Shown: positions 18,228 to 26,569 of the stretch, in pieces
Layout: every line of letters starts with the position of its first letter
How positions within the stretch are numbered: position 1 is the stretch's first letter
Source: Motilimonas eburnea
Lineage (GTDB): Bacteria; Pseudomonadota; Gammaproteobacteria; Enterobacterales; CBDFNC01
Direction of reading: 5' to 3'
NCBI RefSeq assembly: GCF_021295345.1
Contig: NZ_JAIMJB010000001.1
Span: forward strand, 310,001 to 374,000
DNA length: 64,000 nt
Program-made: the position numbers and the translations under genes
The notes under the pieces: model-generated
Seen by the model: the letters and a program-made list of their open reading frames with translations, nothing else
The model's database searches: none
What the model was told of the DNA's origin: nothing

Positions 18228-19277
18228 TTGGAATTCTTATACGACTATGGTTTATTTTTTGCTAAAACCCTGACCTTTGTTGCAGCGGTGTTGGCCGTTA
18301 TCATTACCGGTGTTGCTTTGGCGTCAAAGCAAAAAGGACAAAAAGGTGAGTTACAAATCACCGATCTTTCTGAACAAATGAGTGACAACAAGACGCATAT
18401 AGAAGAGCAATTGCTATCGGAGCAAGAGTTAAAGGCTAAACATAAAGCGGAGAAAAAAGCGGCCAAAGAGGCGAAAAAAGCAGCCAAGAAAACCCCAGCA
18501 GCAACCGAAGATGCCGTTGAAAATAAAGTGTATGTGGTCGATTTCAAAGGCAGCATTGACGCAAAAGAAGTCACGTCTTTACGCCAAGAAATTACCGCTA
18601 TTTTAGGGGTGGCTCAGCCAAATGATGAAGTGTTTGTGCGCCTTGAAAGTGGCGGCGGCATGGTGCATGGCTACGGGTTAGCGGCTTCACAACTGCAGCG
18701 CTTACGTGACAAGGGAATAAACCTCACGGTGTCGGTGGATAAAGTGGCGGCCAGTGGTGGTTATATGATGGCGTGTGTCGCCCCTAAAATTATTGCAGCT
18801 CCTTTTGCCATTGTTGGCTCTATCGGTGTTATCGCGCAAATTCCTAACTTTAATCGGCTACTGAAAAAGCACGATGTGGACTTTGAACAAATGACCGCGG
18901 GGGAATTTAAACGCACCGTAACCATGTTTGGTGAAAATACCGAAAAGGGCAAAGAGAAGTTCCAACAAGAGCTTGAAGAAACCCATAGCTTGTTTAAAGA
19001 ATTTGTCAGCAGTAACCGCCCGCAGCTGGACATCAATAAAGTGGCGACAGGTGAACACTGGTATGGCAGTCAAGCCTTTTCCCTTAACTTAATCGATAAG
19101 ATCCAAACCAGTGATGATTACTTGTTGCAGCTAAACGAAACGAAAAAAATTATTTCGGTTCGTTATGTGACCAAGAAAAAACTGGCGGATAAAATCGCCC
19201 ACGGTGCATCAATGGCATTGGAGCGCTGTTTAATGAAGTTATGGCAGCAAGGCAAGGGGCCGTTTTTAAACAGCTAG
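18228..19277 (+). CDS. sohB: Inner membrane S49 protease SohB
   Basis: ~349 aa: an N-terminal membrane segment (residues ~8-32), a Lys/Ala-rich linker (~65-97), then an S49 peptidase domain with nucleophile Ser176 in VAASGGYMM and the general-base candidate Lys229 in GEFKRT, 53 residues later as in SppA-type Ser-Lys dyads. Homology to E. coli SohB (MELLSEYGLFLAK) begins at TTG 18228, with AGGAG 7 nt upstream; the longer ATG frame from 18150 adds non-homologous residues. Probably degrades membrane or signal peptides. Confidence 0.9.
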   Translation: MEFLYDYGLFFAKTLTFVAAVLAVIITGVALASKQKGQKGELQITDLSEQMSDNKTHIEEQLLSEQELKAKHKAEKKAAKEAKKAAKKTPAATEDAVENKVYVVDFKGSIDAKEVTSLRQEITAILGVAQPNDEVFVRLESGGGMVHGYGLAASQLQRLRDKGINLTVSVDKVAASGGYMMACVAPKIIAAPFAIVGSIGVIAQIPNFNRLLKKHDVDFEQMTAGEFKRTVTMFGENTEKGKEKFQQELEETHSLFKEFVSSNRPQLDINKVATGEHWYGSQAFSLNLIDKIQTSDDYLLQLNETKKIISVRYVTKKKLADKIAHGASMALERCLMKLWQQGKGPFLNS

Positions 19278-19296
19278 ATCACCTTTTTCGCAAAAA

Positions 19297-19328
19297 TGGG
19301 CAGACGAATTTGGCTGCCCAATTTTGTT
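19297..19328 (+). terminator. sohB terminator
   Basis: TGGGCAG and CTGCCCA form a 7-bp stem around a 10-nt loop, followed by ATTTTGTT, 20 bp after the sohB stop. Confidence 0.75.
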
Positions 19329-19423
19329 GGATCCCATTCAAGTCCTAGTGGGAGTCGAGCTTGCTCGGCGAATAACATTACCTCAAACTCAGGCCCAAGC
19401 TCACACTCACACTTAACTAGGCC

Positions 19424-19582
19424 CTAGTAAAGTAAACTATAGAGTTTACGACGATAAGCACTGGCGGTTGGATCACTAGTTGGAGTGTTAGAGCGGGTCG
19501 TTAGCATATCCATAAAGGCTTGTTTTACCTTATCGTCCAAACCAAGCTCCTGTGGGAGTCGAGCTTGCTCGGCGAATAACAT
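19424..19582 (-). pseudogene. cnoX C-terminal copy 1 (159-nt open frame)
   Basis: Reads ATG then LFAEQARLPQELGLDDKVK and ends in the same SAYRRKLYSLLY tail as CnoX. A GAGGTA precedes the ATG by only a few nt. The last ~37 codons derive from cnoX; the first part is translated REP-like hairpin. I read it as a partial gene duplicate; expression is possible but unproven. Confidence 0.5.
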
Positions 19583-19627
19583 TACCTCAAACTCAGGCCC
19601 AAGCTCACACTCACACTTAACTAGGCC

Positions 19628-19786
19628 CTAGTAAAGTAAACTATAGAGTTTACGACGATAAGCACTGGCGGCTGGATCACTAGTTGGAGTGCTAGAGCGG
19701 GTCGTTAGCATATCCATAAAGGCTTGTTTTACTTTATCGTCCAAACCAAGCTCCTGTGGGAGGCGAGCTTGCGCGGCGAATAACAC
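19628..19786 (-). pseudogene. cnoX C-terminal copy 2 (159-nt open frame, GTG)
   Basis: Same length and tail as copy 1, but the ATG is GTG and the upstream head carries an internal deletion relative to the other units (AACACCCTCAGGTTCACAC). Two hairpin substitutions (GGCGAGCTTGCGCGGC) weaken its palindrome. Confidence 0.45.
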
Positions 19787-19817
19787 CCTCAGGTTCACAC
19801 TCACACTTAACTAGGCC

Positions 19818-19976
19818 CTAGTAAAGTAAACTATAGAGTTTGCGACGATAAGCACTGGCGGCTGGATCACTAGTTGGAGTGTTAGAGCGGGTCGTTAGCA
19901 TATCCATAAAGGCTTGTTTTACCTTATCGTCCAAGCCAAGCTCCTGTGGGAGTCGAGCTTGCTCGGCGAATAACAT
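19818..19976 (-). pseudogene. cnoX C-terminal copy 3 (159-nt open frame)
   Basis: Same 159-nt frame and CnoX tail. Its head, next to the real cnoX stop, carries four TCAAAC hexamers instead of one (~19980-20006). In the cnoX frame these read as Glu-Phe repeats just past the TAG stop. Confidence 0.5.
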
Positions 19977-20039
19977 TACCTCAAACTCAAACTCAAACTC
20001 AAACTCAGGCCCAAGCTCACACTCACACTTAACTAGGCC

Positions 20040-20900
20040 CTAGTAAAGTAAACTATAGAGTTTGCGACGATAAGCACTGGCGGCTGGATCACTCGAGTGG
20101 GTCGTTAGCATATCCATAAAGGCTTGTTTTACTTTACCGTCCAAACTATTCATGTCTTGATGTAACACTTGATACAACAACTCTAATGCCTCTTCTAAAC
20201 GGTTCACTTGGCTGTATTGGATGGCTAGCTCAAAGCTTAACAACGGGCTAGGATTGGCTGCGATTTGTGCTTCTAGGGCGCGGATCTCAGGCGTATCGGC
20301 AGCGGCTTTAGCCAGTTCAATCTGCGCAATAACGTGGTGATACAGGTCGTCTTGGTCGATAAGTTTAATCGCCTCCGTCAACGCTTGCGCTTCAGCAATA
20401 TGTCCTAACTCAATATGGGCTTTGGCAAGCATGATTTGTGCCTTGGCTAACTCGGGCTTGAGGGCTAACACTTGCTTAATCGTCGTGATTGCCGCTTCAA
20501 AGGTTTGCAGCTCTAATTGGCCTTGGGCTTGTTGTAGTAATAGCTCGGCCTCATCTGGTAAGTGCTTTTGTAAAATGGCGCGAATTTCACCTTCCTCTTG
20601 ATTTCCCGCAAAACCATCACATGGCTGGCCGTTGACAAACATGGCCGTTGTCGGCAGGGCTTGTACGCCAAATTGCATCGCAATGGCTTGATCAACTTCA
20701 CAGTTGATCTTGGCAAGGACGAATTGGCCGGCGAATTCCTGAGCTAACTTTTCTAGGGTGGCGACAAGCGCAACGGACTCTTCGTGGCTGGGGGCCCAAA
20801 ATGTCACCATGACAGGTTGAGTGTTGGAGCCTTCTAGAATGACGGCTTGGAAATTATCTAATGAAATATCAATAATATTCGATTGCATCTTGGTTTGCAT
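20040..20900 (-). CDS. cnoX: Thioredoxin-like chaperedoxin CnoX/YbbN
   Basis: 286 aa: a thioredoxin fold (residues ~8-115, with PVMVTFWAPSHEES and the cis-Pro region ALPTTAMFVNG) followed by TPR-like helices (~120-286). The active-site position reads WAPSHEES with no cysteine, so it is not a classical CXXC reductase; YbbN-type proteins act as holdases that protect substrates and pass them to chaperones. ATG 20900 has AAGGAG ~12 nt upstream; ATG at codon 5 is an alternative. The last ~37 codons are repeated three times downstream (see the array). Divergent from the ABC gene pair. Confidence 0.9.
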   Translation of the reverse strand: MQTKMQSNIIDISLDNFQAVILEGSNTQPVMVTFWAPSHEESVALVATLEKLAQEFAGQFVLAKINCEVDQAIAMQFGVQALPTTAMFVNGQPCDGFAGNQEEGEIRAILQKHLPDEAELLLQQAQGQLELQTFEAAITTIKQVLALKPELAKAQIMLAKAHIELGHIAEAQALTEAIKLIDQDDLYHHVIAQIELAKAAADTPEIRALEAQIAANPSPLLSFELAIQYSQVNRLEEALELLYQVLHQDMNSLDGKVKQAFMDMLTTHSSDPAASAYRRKLYSLLY

Positions 20901-21103
20901 TCGCTCGCGGCGCTCCTTAAAGAATTTTTTATATAGTGGGTATAAAAGAGCGGAATTACAAGGCAGTAAAAGATCACAGAAGTGAGCGAGACGGTCAGAT
21001 TAAGTGTAATTATTATTGCAAATGATATGGATTCGCAATAGCATTATTGTTTTATTGGTTGCTTTGACCAATGACTTTTTTCGAGTGTAAACAGGAGTGG
21101 ACT

Positions 21104-21961
21104 ATGAGTGAATCAACTGCCAAGCGTCCCTTGCTGCAAGTACGAAACCTAGAGGTGGATTACTTAACGCAAGATGGTGCGTTTCAAGCGGTAAAGAAGG
21201 TCAATTTTGAGATCGGTGAGGGCGAGGTATTTGGTCTAGCGGGTGAATCGGGCTGTGGCAAAAGCACGATTGCCTTTGCGGTGACGCGGCTGCATCGCCC
21301 GCCAGCGTTGATCAGCGGTGGAGAAATTATTTTTAACGGCGTTGATGTGGTTAAGCTAACGGAAAAGCAATTACGGGATTTTCGTTGGACCCAAATTGCC
21401 ATGGTATTTCAAAGTGCCATGAACTCCCTTAACCCAGTACTGCGTCTTGAAGAGCAATTTTGTGATGTGATCATGACTCACACCCAAATGACCCGTGAAG
21501 AAGCCATCGATCGCGCCGAAAAGCTACTGGATATTGTCAAAATCCCCCGGGAGCGTTTGCGTGATTATCCCCATCAATTCAGCGGTGGGATGCGCCAGCG
21601 TTTGGTGATCGCCATTTGTTTGGCATTAAACGCTAAGCTTATCGTCATGGATGAACCCACCACGGCACTGGATGTGGTGGTACAACGTGAGATATTGCAA
21701 CAGATTTATCACCTAAAAGAAGAGTTTGGCTTTTCTATTTTATTTATTACCCATGATTTAAGTCTGATGACCCAATTTTGTGATCGCATTGGTGTGATGT
21801 ATCAAGGCGAGTTAGTTGAGGTGAATGAATCACAGCAAATCCGTCATCATCCACAACATCCTTATACGCAAAAATTATGGTCTGCTTTTCCTTCTATTCA
21901 TGAAGGCAGAAAACACTACCAACCGACAACGGACTTCACCCCTGAAGTAATTCAATTATAA
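21104..21961 (+). CDS. Oligopeptide/dipeptide-type ABC transporter ATPase (DppD/OppD-like)
   Basis: 285 aa: Walker A GESGCGKST, signature SGGMRQR, Walker B LIVMDEPTTALD, and the C-terminal HPQHPYTQKLW typical of peptide/oligosaccharide (PepT) family ATPases. ATG 21104 follows CAGGAGTGG; a longer frame to 21071 is not needed. No permease or binding protein gene accompanies it; upstream is the divergent cnoX. Its substrate may be a peptide or an oligosaccharide (Vibrio chitobiose systems have similar ATPase pairs), which I cannot decide. Confidence 0.88.
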   Translation: MSESTAKRPLLQVRNLEVDYLTQDGAFQAVKKVNFEIGEGEVFGLAGESGCGKSTIAFAVTRLHRPPALISGGEIIFNGVDVVKLTEKQLRDFRWTQIAMVFQSAMNSLNPVLRLEEQFCDVIMTHTQMTREEAIDRAEKLLDIVKIPRERLRDYPHQFSGGMRQRLVIAICLALNAKLIVMDEPTTALDVVVQREILQQIYHLKEEFGFSILFITHDLSLMTQFCDRIGVMYQGELVEVNESQQIRHHPQHPYTQKLWSAFPSIHEGRKHYQPTTDFTPEVIQL

Positions 21962-21971
21962 GGAGCTTTTG

Positions 21972-22910
21972 ATGTTAGATGCCAATACCCCCATTTTAGA
22001 ATTACGTAATGTGGTGAAAGATTTTACGACCGGTGGTGGTTTTGCCAAAACCGATATCTTTCGGGCGTTAAATGATGTGTCGTTTTCTATCCATAAAGGC
22101 CGTGCTTTGGCATTGGTCGGCGAATCTGGCTGCGGCAAAAGCACGTGTGCGCGTTTAATTACCAAGATCTATGAACCGACAGCGGGAGAGATTTTGTTTC
22201 GCGGTCAAGATATCACCCAAATCAAGGCGCGCCAGGATGTGTTGAACTACCGCAAAAGCGTGCAAATGATTTTTCAAGATCCGTTTGGATCCCTTAATCC
22301 AACTCACACGATTTACCATCATTTGGCCAGGCCTTTGTTGCTCCACAGAATGTGTGAAAATGATAAAACCAAGCTGCGCGAACGGGTTTGTGAACTACTG
22401 GAAATGGTTGAACTGCCAGCCTTAACGGCGGATAAATATCCCCATGAGTTAAGTGGCGGCCAGCGCCAGCGCGTTAACATGGCAAAAACCTTAGCCGTGG
22501 GAGCGGATCTGGTATTGGCCGATGAGCCTACTTCGATGCTGGATGTGTCGATTCGTATTGGTGTGCTTGATTTGATGCAGCGGATGAAAAAAGAGTTCAA
22601 CTTGGGCTTTTTATACATCACTCACGATCTCGCTACTGCCCATTATATCGCCGAGGAAACCGCGGTGATGTACAAGGGGCAAATCGTGGAGTGGGGCGAT
22701 ACCACAGAAGTGATCAATAACCCGCAACATCCTTACACCCAATTACTCATTTCGGCGGTGCCCGATCCCGATGTGCGTTTTGCCGATGTGGTGAAAGGGG
22801 ATGAAGATTATTCCGGTCATGCCCAGAAAATTCGTGAAATCAGCAGCGCCAAGGTGGATCAGGTGAAACGAGTGAACCACAATCACTATGTTCGTCTGTT
22901 AGCGGGGTAA
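21972..22910 (+). CDS. Oligopeptide/dipeptide-type ABC transporter ATPase (DppF/OppF-like)
   Basis: 312 aa: Walker A GESGCGKST, Q loop MIFQDPFGSLNP, signature LSGGQRQR, Walker B LVLADEPTSMLD, C-terminal HPYTQLLISAVP. It starts 10 nt after the stop of the preceding ATPase gene, with AAGGAG in the gap, and would heterodimerise with it. ATG 21972 is preferred to the in-frame TTG three bases before it. Permeases are missing nearby, so the pair must serve components encoded elsewhere or have another role. Confidence 0.88.
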   Translation: MLDANTPILELRNVVKDFTTGGGFAKTDIFRALNDVSFSIHKGRALALVGESGCGKSTCARLITKIYEPTAGEILFRGQDITQIKARQDVLNYRKSVQMIFQDPFGSLNPTHTIYHHLARPLLLHRMCENDKTKLRERVCELLEMVELPALTADKYPHELSGGQRQRVNMAKTLAVGADLVLADEPTSMLDVSIRIGVLDLMQRMKKEFNLGFLYITHDLATAHYIAEETAVMYKGQIVEWGDTTEVINNPQHPYTQLLISAVPDPDVRFADVVKGDEDYSGHAQKIREISSAKVDQVKRVNHNHYVRLLAG

Positions 22911-22916
22911 TTAACG

Positions 22917-23438
22917 ATGGCCACATTTTCATTAGACTTATGGCAAACCTTGTCAGCGCAGGGACAACATTATTTGCGACAAGGTGATAGCCGCCAAGCT
23001 GAAATCTTTTATAAACTGGCATTAACTGAGGCGCAAAAACTGATTGATGATCTGTCACTTGCAGCGGATTATGAACATACGGCGCGGTTATATATGACCG
23101 CTTGTCATAATTTGGTGAACACCTGTAAGCAACAGGGGGATGTTGACAATCAACACTATTACTTGCAGCTAGCTCATGCCCAGTTACAACAGTTTGCTGA
23201 TAACGAGGCCATCTCTGAGCTGACTCGGGTGACCAGTTTAAAGATGTTGGATGTTACCTTAGTGGGTCTACTTGAGTTTCATCAGCAGCATCAAGGGGAA
23301 CATTGGCAATTGTTGTCAAACGCCCTCGTCGATGAACATGTGGCTTACATGGATAAACACCAACATAAAAACCTAGAGCCAAGTTGTGACCATTGTCAGG
23401 GATGCCAGCACCATCCTGATAACGCCACCTTCCATTAG
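22917..23438 (+). CDS. Small TPR-like unknown protein (possibly DUF2753)
   Basis: 173 aa, helical; residues ~10-75 look like tetratricopeptide helices (GQHYLRQGDSRQAEIFYKLA). The tail is rich in His and Cys (EPSCDHCQGCQHHPDN: CxxCxxC plus four His), which could bind a metal. It resembles the DUF2753 family of marine gammaproteobacteria from memory, without certainty. It begins 6 nt after the second ATPase and is probably co-transcribed. Confidence 0.65.
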   Translation: MATFSLDLWQTLSAQGQHYLRQGDSRQAEIFYKLALTEAQKLIDDLSLAADYEHTARLYMTACHNLVNTCKQQGDVDNQHYYLQLAHAQLQQFADNEAISELTRVTSLKMLDVTLVGLLEFHQQHQGEHWQLLSNALVDEHVAYMDKHQHKNLEPSCDHCQGCQHHPDNATFH

Positions 23439-23566
23439 TGTCGCCCAATAGCTTTCGCACTTTCCCGTAAGAGAAGGTGCGCCATCCCTCTTTTTTAGAT
23501 TTATTTTACCTAGTTATTATCCTGACTTGCTATACCTAAATGTATAAAAGAAAAAGGGATATAATT

Positions 23567-25528
23567 ATGAAGATCTTTAATCGGTTGTCCGTTGCGAAGA
23601 AATTAGCCATTGCCCCCGTGGTGTTAGGCGCTATTTTGGTGCTCATTACGGTTGCCGGCATCCAAGCAATTGATGAAGTCAGAGAAGATATGCACAAGAT
23701 CACTTTTGATCTTGCTCCCGATAGTGCCCTTGCAACTGACATTACCGAAAACTTGTATCGATTGCGGATCACCGTAAAAAATTATGTCAAAAGCGGCAAT
23801 GATAGTTTGACTGGTAAATTCAACCAAGATGCGGATATTTGGCAAACCTCATTAGATCAAGCATATCAGTCAATACAAAACCCTAAGCGGGTTGCCATGC
23901 TCGATGGGATCAAAAAAGATAAAGAAGTGTATTTGAGTGCCTTTAACGAGCAGGTGGTGCCGAATCAGAAAAAACGAAATGCTGCCGTTAACAATATTCT
24001 TAATGTCAAAGGGCCGGAAATAGAGCGCGCCCTGACCAAGGTGATGAAATCGGCCGAGGCTGACGGCGATATTGAGGCGGCGGTAGCTGCAGGCACCGCG
24101 GTGAGAAATTTATTACTGGGACGTTTATACGTGGCCAAATTTCTGGTGGAAAATCAACCCGAGCAGGTTGAACGTTTTAGAGCCGAACTCACCAGTGCAC
24201 AAACGAATATGGAAGCCTTATTAAGAGAATTACAAAATCCAACACGCCGTGCGTTAACCGAACAAGCTAAGAAAGATGTTGATCTATACATAAAAACGGC
24301 CAACGAGGTCGCCACCTACATTTTTGAGCGCAACAAAGGCATCGCTACTTTAGACAGTGTCGGCCCCCATGTTGCCGAATTGCTTAATGAGTTGACTGAA
24401 TCCATCACCGCATCGATGGAGCAAGCGTCAAAAATTGCTGACGAAACCGCATTGGCCTCCGAGTCTATGCTTATGACGGTGGCTGGTGCCGCGTTAGTGA
24501 TAGGCCTTGGCCTGGCATTTTTAATCTCGCGCGCCATCATTACCAGTTTAACCATGCTCAACACCGTGTTTGCTGACATTGCACAGGGTGAAGGCGATCT
24601 AACCCGACGGATACCAGTTGAGGGGACAGATGAATTATCGCAACTGGCCTTGAGCTTCAATCAATTTGCCGAAAAAATTCAAGTTTCTGTTTCAGAAGTC
24701 AGTGAATCAACGGAGCAGTTATTAAGTGCAGCGACTGAGTTAACCGACAAAGCCAAGGGAACACAAGATGATGTGCGTGAACAGCAATCGCAAGCTCACC
24801 TTGCCGCATCTGCAATGACAGAAATGTCGGCCAGCGCCGTTGAAGTGAGTAGCAGTGCCACTAAAGCTACCGAATTATCGGCCAATGCGATGAACACCGC
24901 CAACCAAGGTCGAGACGTGGTGGTGAACTCCGTGAGCAGTATGTCAGGCTTATCAAAACAAATCATTGACTCTTCAAACATCGTGGCGGAGCTGCAAAAA
25001 GACAGTGAGCAGATTGGCACCGTTTTAGAAGTGATCCGTAGTATTGCCGAGCAAACTAATCTACTGGCTTTAAACGCCGCCATTGAGGCTGCTCGTGCCG
25101 GTGAGCAAGGCCGAGGCTTTGCGGTTGTGGCCGATGAGGTACGCTCTTTGGCTTCGCGAACACAAGACTCAACTCAAGAAATCCAAAGTATTATCCAAAC
25201 CTTGCAGCAAGGCTCAGAAAAAGCCTATAAGGCGATGCAAGAAAGCTGTGACAGTGCTGAAGATACCGTTAACTTAGTGCAATCCGCCGAGCAGTCATTA
25301 CTGTCAATCGCAGACTTTATCAGTGAGATCAACACCGCCATTGAGCATATCTCTGATGCTGCAGGGCAGCAAGCGACGGTGGCCGATGAGATCAGCCAAA
25401 ATGTTAACATGGTGTCTGATATTTCAACTCGGACCTATGATCAAACCGAAGAAACATCTCACTCGGCAGAAATGCTGAATCAATTAGGGCAACGCCTAGC
25501 CTCCAATATTGGTCAGTTCAAGGTGTAA
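23567..25528 (+). CDS. Methyl-accepting chemotaxis protein (probable HBM sensor)
   Basis: 653 aa: TM1 ~12-32; an all-helical periplasmic sensor of ~260 residues, probably the helical bimodular (HBM) type that binds organic acids in Pseudomonas McpS; TM2 near 310-330; HAMP ([15 protein letters not shown]); and a signalling domain with the conserved hairpin [20 protein letters not shown]. No C-terminal CheR-docking pentapeptide. ATG 23567 has AAAGGGA 8-9 nt upstream; the longer frame from 23540 lacks support. Stands alone; ligand unknown. Confidence 0.92.
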   Translation: MKIFNRLSVAKKLAIAPVVLGAILVLITVAGIQAIDEVREDMHKITFDLAPDSALATDITENLYRLRITVKNYVKSGNDSLTGKFNQDADIWQTSLDQAYQSIQNPKRVAMLDGIKKDKEVYLSAFNEQVVPNQKKRNAAVNNILNVKGPEIERALTKVMKSAEADGDIEAAVAAGTAVRNLLLGRLYVAKFLVENQPEQVERFRAELTSAQTNMEALLRELQNPTRRALTEQAKKDVDLYIKTANEVATYIFERNKGIATLDSVGPHVAELLNELTESITASMEQASKIADETALASESMLMTVAGAALVIGLGLAFLISRAIITSLTMLNTVFADIAQGEGDLTRRIPVEGTDELSQLALSFNQFAEKIQVSVSEVSESTEQLLSAATELTDKAKGTQDDVREQQSQAHLAASAMTEMSASAVEVSSSATKATELSANAMNTANQGRDVVVNSVSSMSGLSKQIIDSSNIVAELQKDSEQIGTVLEVIRSIAEQTNLLALNAAIEAARAGEQGRGFAVVADEVRSLASRTQDSTQEIQSIIQTLQQGSEKAYKAMQESCDSAEDTVNLVQSAEQSLLSIADFISEINTAIEHISDAAGQQATVADEISQNVNMVSDISTRTYDQTEETSHSAEMLNQLGQRLASNIGQFKV

Positions 25529-25539
25529 CCTGTTGAGTT

Positions 25540-25560
25540 AAGGGTCATTCAATGACCCTT
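25540..25560. terminator. Bidirectional hairpin between chemoreceptor and M48 peptidase genes
   Basis: AAGGGTCATT-C-AATGACCCTT is a perfect 10-bp inverted repeat that overlaps the last bases of the convergent M48 gene. There is no long T tract on either side. Confidence 0.6.
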
Positions 25561-26569
25561 ACGGGGTTTGAGATAGTCGCTGTAAACGCTCGGGCGGAGC
25601 GGGGTGAGAGGACAAATAATCTTGCACATTTGTTGATTGCGTTTCAGGGTCGACCGCTATGTTATTCGCGTGGTAAAGCTTGTTTAGGGCGCTGGCCAGA
25701 GCATTGGCTGGTAGCTGGTGTTGATGTAAAAATTGAATCGCATGATCATCGGCTTCGCGTTCAAATTCGCGAGAATAGCTTTGCTCTAATAAGAAGGCCG
25801 GCAGCGCAGTCACCGAAGATGATGCACCAGCCGCATCACCCGTTACCATCATATATAGAAACAGTATCAATGAGCTTCTGACCATTTGCTGAAGGCCGTG
25901 TTTATGTTCAACATGGCCCAGTTCGTGACCCAAAATAGCCAGCAACTCTTGGTCATTGGTGAGCTCGATAATGGCGTCGGTGAACACTAATGTCCCATTG
26001 GGTAACGCAATGGCATTGGCGCCAAGGGCTTCGCTATGGCGAATTAACACCTGATGATGAGGCGCTAAAAAAGGTTGAAACAGTGCCAGCACCTGCTCTT
26101 GACGTTGCTGACTTAATTGTGAGGGGGAAAAGAGTGAGTTCTCTACCAGTGCTAAGCTTTGGTTGCCTATCAGGGTATTGGTTTGCTCAGGCAGGCTGTG
26201 AGCAATCAGCGCCGTTGTAGCAGGGATCCCCCATTTAGCAAATGCCACTACAAATGCCACCGTAATGATTAAACTGGCAACGATGTAGCGATAATGAGAT
26301 TCAAATGTGTGCAAATGAAGCTTAAAGCCGGGTTGGGCTTGCTTTAATTGATCGATGGCATCGGTATCGGCTGACTCAAAACTGCTGCCATCAGGGAAAT
26401 AGACCCAACGATTACCATTGCCCACTCTGGCTGGAATACGCAGTTGGGCTAACGCAAAGTAGCCGCCGACTTCCACGAGTTGAACCTGTTTATCGCCCTG
26501 TAAGTGTAAACAGCAAGGGGTCGCCTTGCTGGTTTTCCCCGAATAATAGTGACCCGATATTGATATCAA
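25559..26569 (-). CDS. M48-family metallopeptidase with N-terminal DUF7092-like region
   Basis: 336 aa: N-terminal β-rich region (~1-85), one membrane helix (~95-115, YIVASLIITVAFVVAFA), then a peptidase domain with zinc motif HELGH at 215-219 and third ligand in EREADDHA (~271-278). The catalytic part lies C-terminal to the helix. It starts at TTG 26569, overlapping the YjgN stop (TTGA), with no Met alternative nearby, so the two proteins are coupled. A role in membrane-protein quality control is inferred from family and partner. Confidence 0.88.
   Translation of the reverse strand: MISISGHYYSGKTSKATPCCLHLQGDKQVQLVEVGGYFALAQLRIPARVGNGNRWVYFPDGSSFESADTDAIDQLKQAQPGFKLHLHTFESHYRYIVASLIITVAFVVAFAKWGIPATTALIAHSLPEQTNTLIGNQSLALVENSLFSPSQLSQQRQEQVLALFQPFLAPHHQVLIRHSEALGANAIALPNGTLVFTDAIIELTNDQELLAILGHELGHVEHKHGLQQMVRSSLILFLYMMVTGDAAGASSSVTALPAFLLEQSYSREFEREADDHAIQFLHQHQLPANALASALNKLYHANNIAVDPETQSTNVQDYLSSHPAPPERLQRLSQTP

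Larger units (their letters stand above)
19340..20039. repeat. Tandem array derived from the cnoX 3' end
   Basis: Four heads beginning CTCCTGTGGGAG (or a close variant) at ~19340, 19544, 19748 and 19938, with spacings of 204, 204 and 190 bp. Each head holds a REP-like hairpin (GAGTCGAGCTTGCTCGGC, stem CGAGC/GCTCG), a TCACACTCACACTTAACTAG stretch, then a copy of the cnoX 3' coding end with its TAG stop (19424, 19628, 19818; the true gene stop is 20040). Unit spacings of 204 and 222 bp between stops keep the cnoX frame; the 190-bp unit breaks it. This explains the whole 760-bp gap between sohB and cnoX. Confidence 0.85.

Noticed and set aside
18245-18574. 109-aa Ala/Ser/Cys-rich ORF opposite sohB
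   Set aside because: Complement of the Lys/Ala-rich linker of SohB; no independent support.
19340-20039. CRISPR array
   Set aside because: Units are ~200 bp with no unique spacers, and they derive from cnoX.
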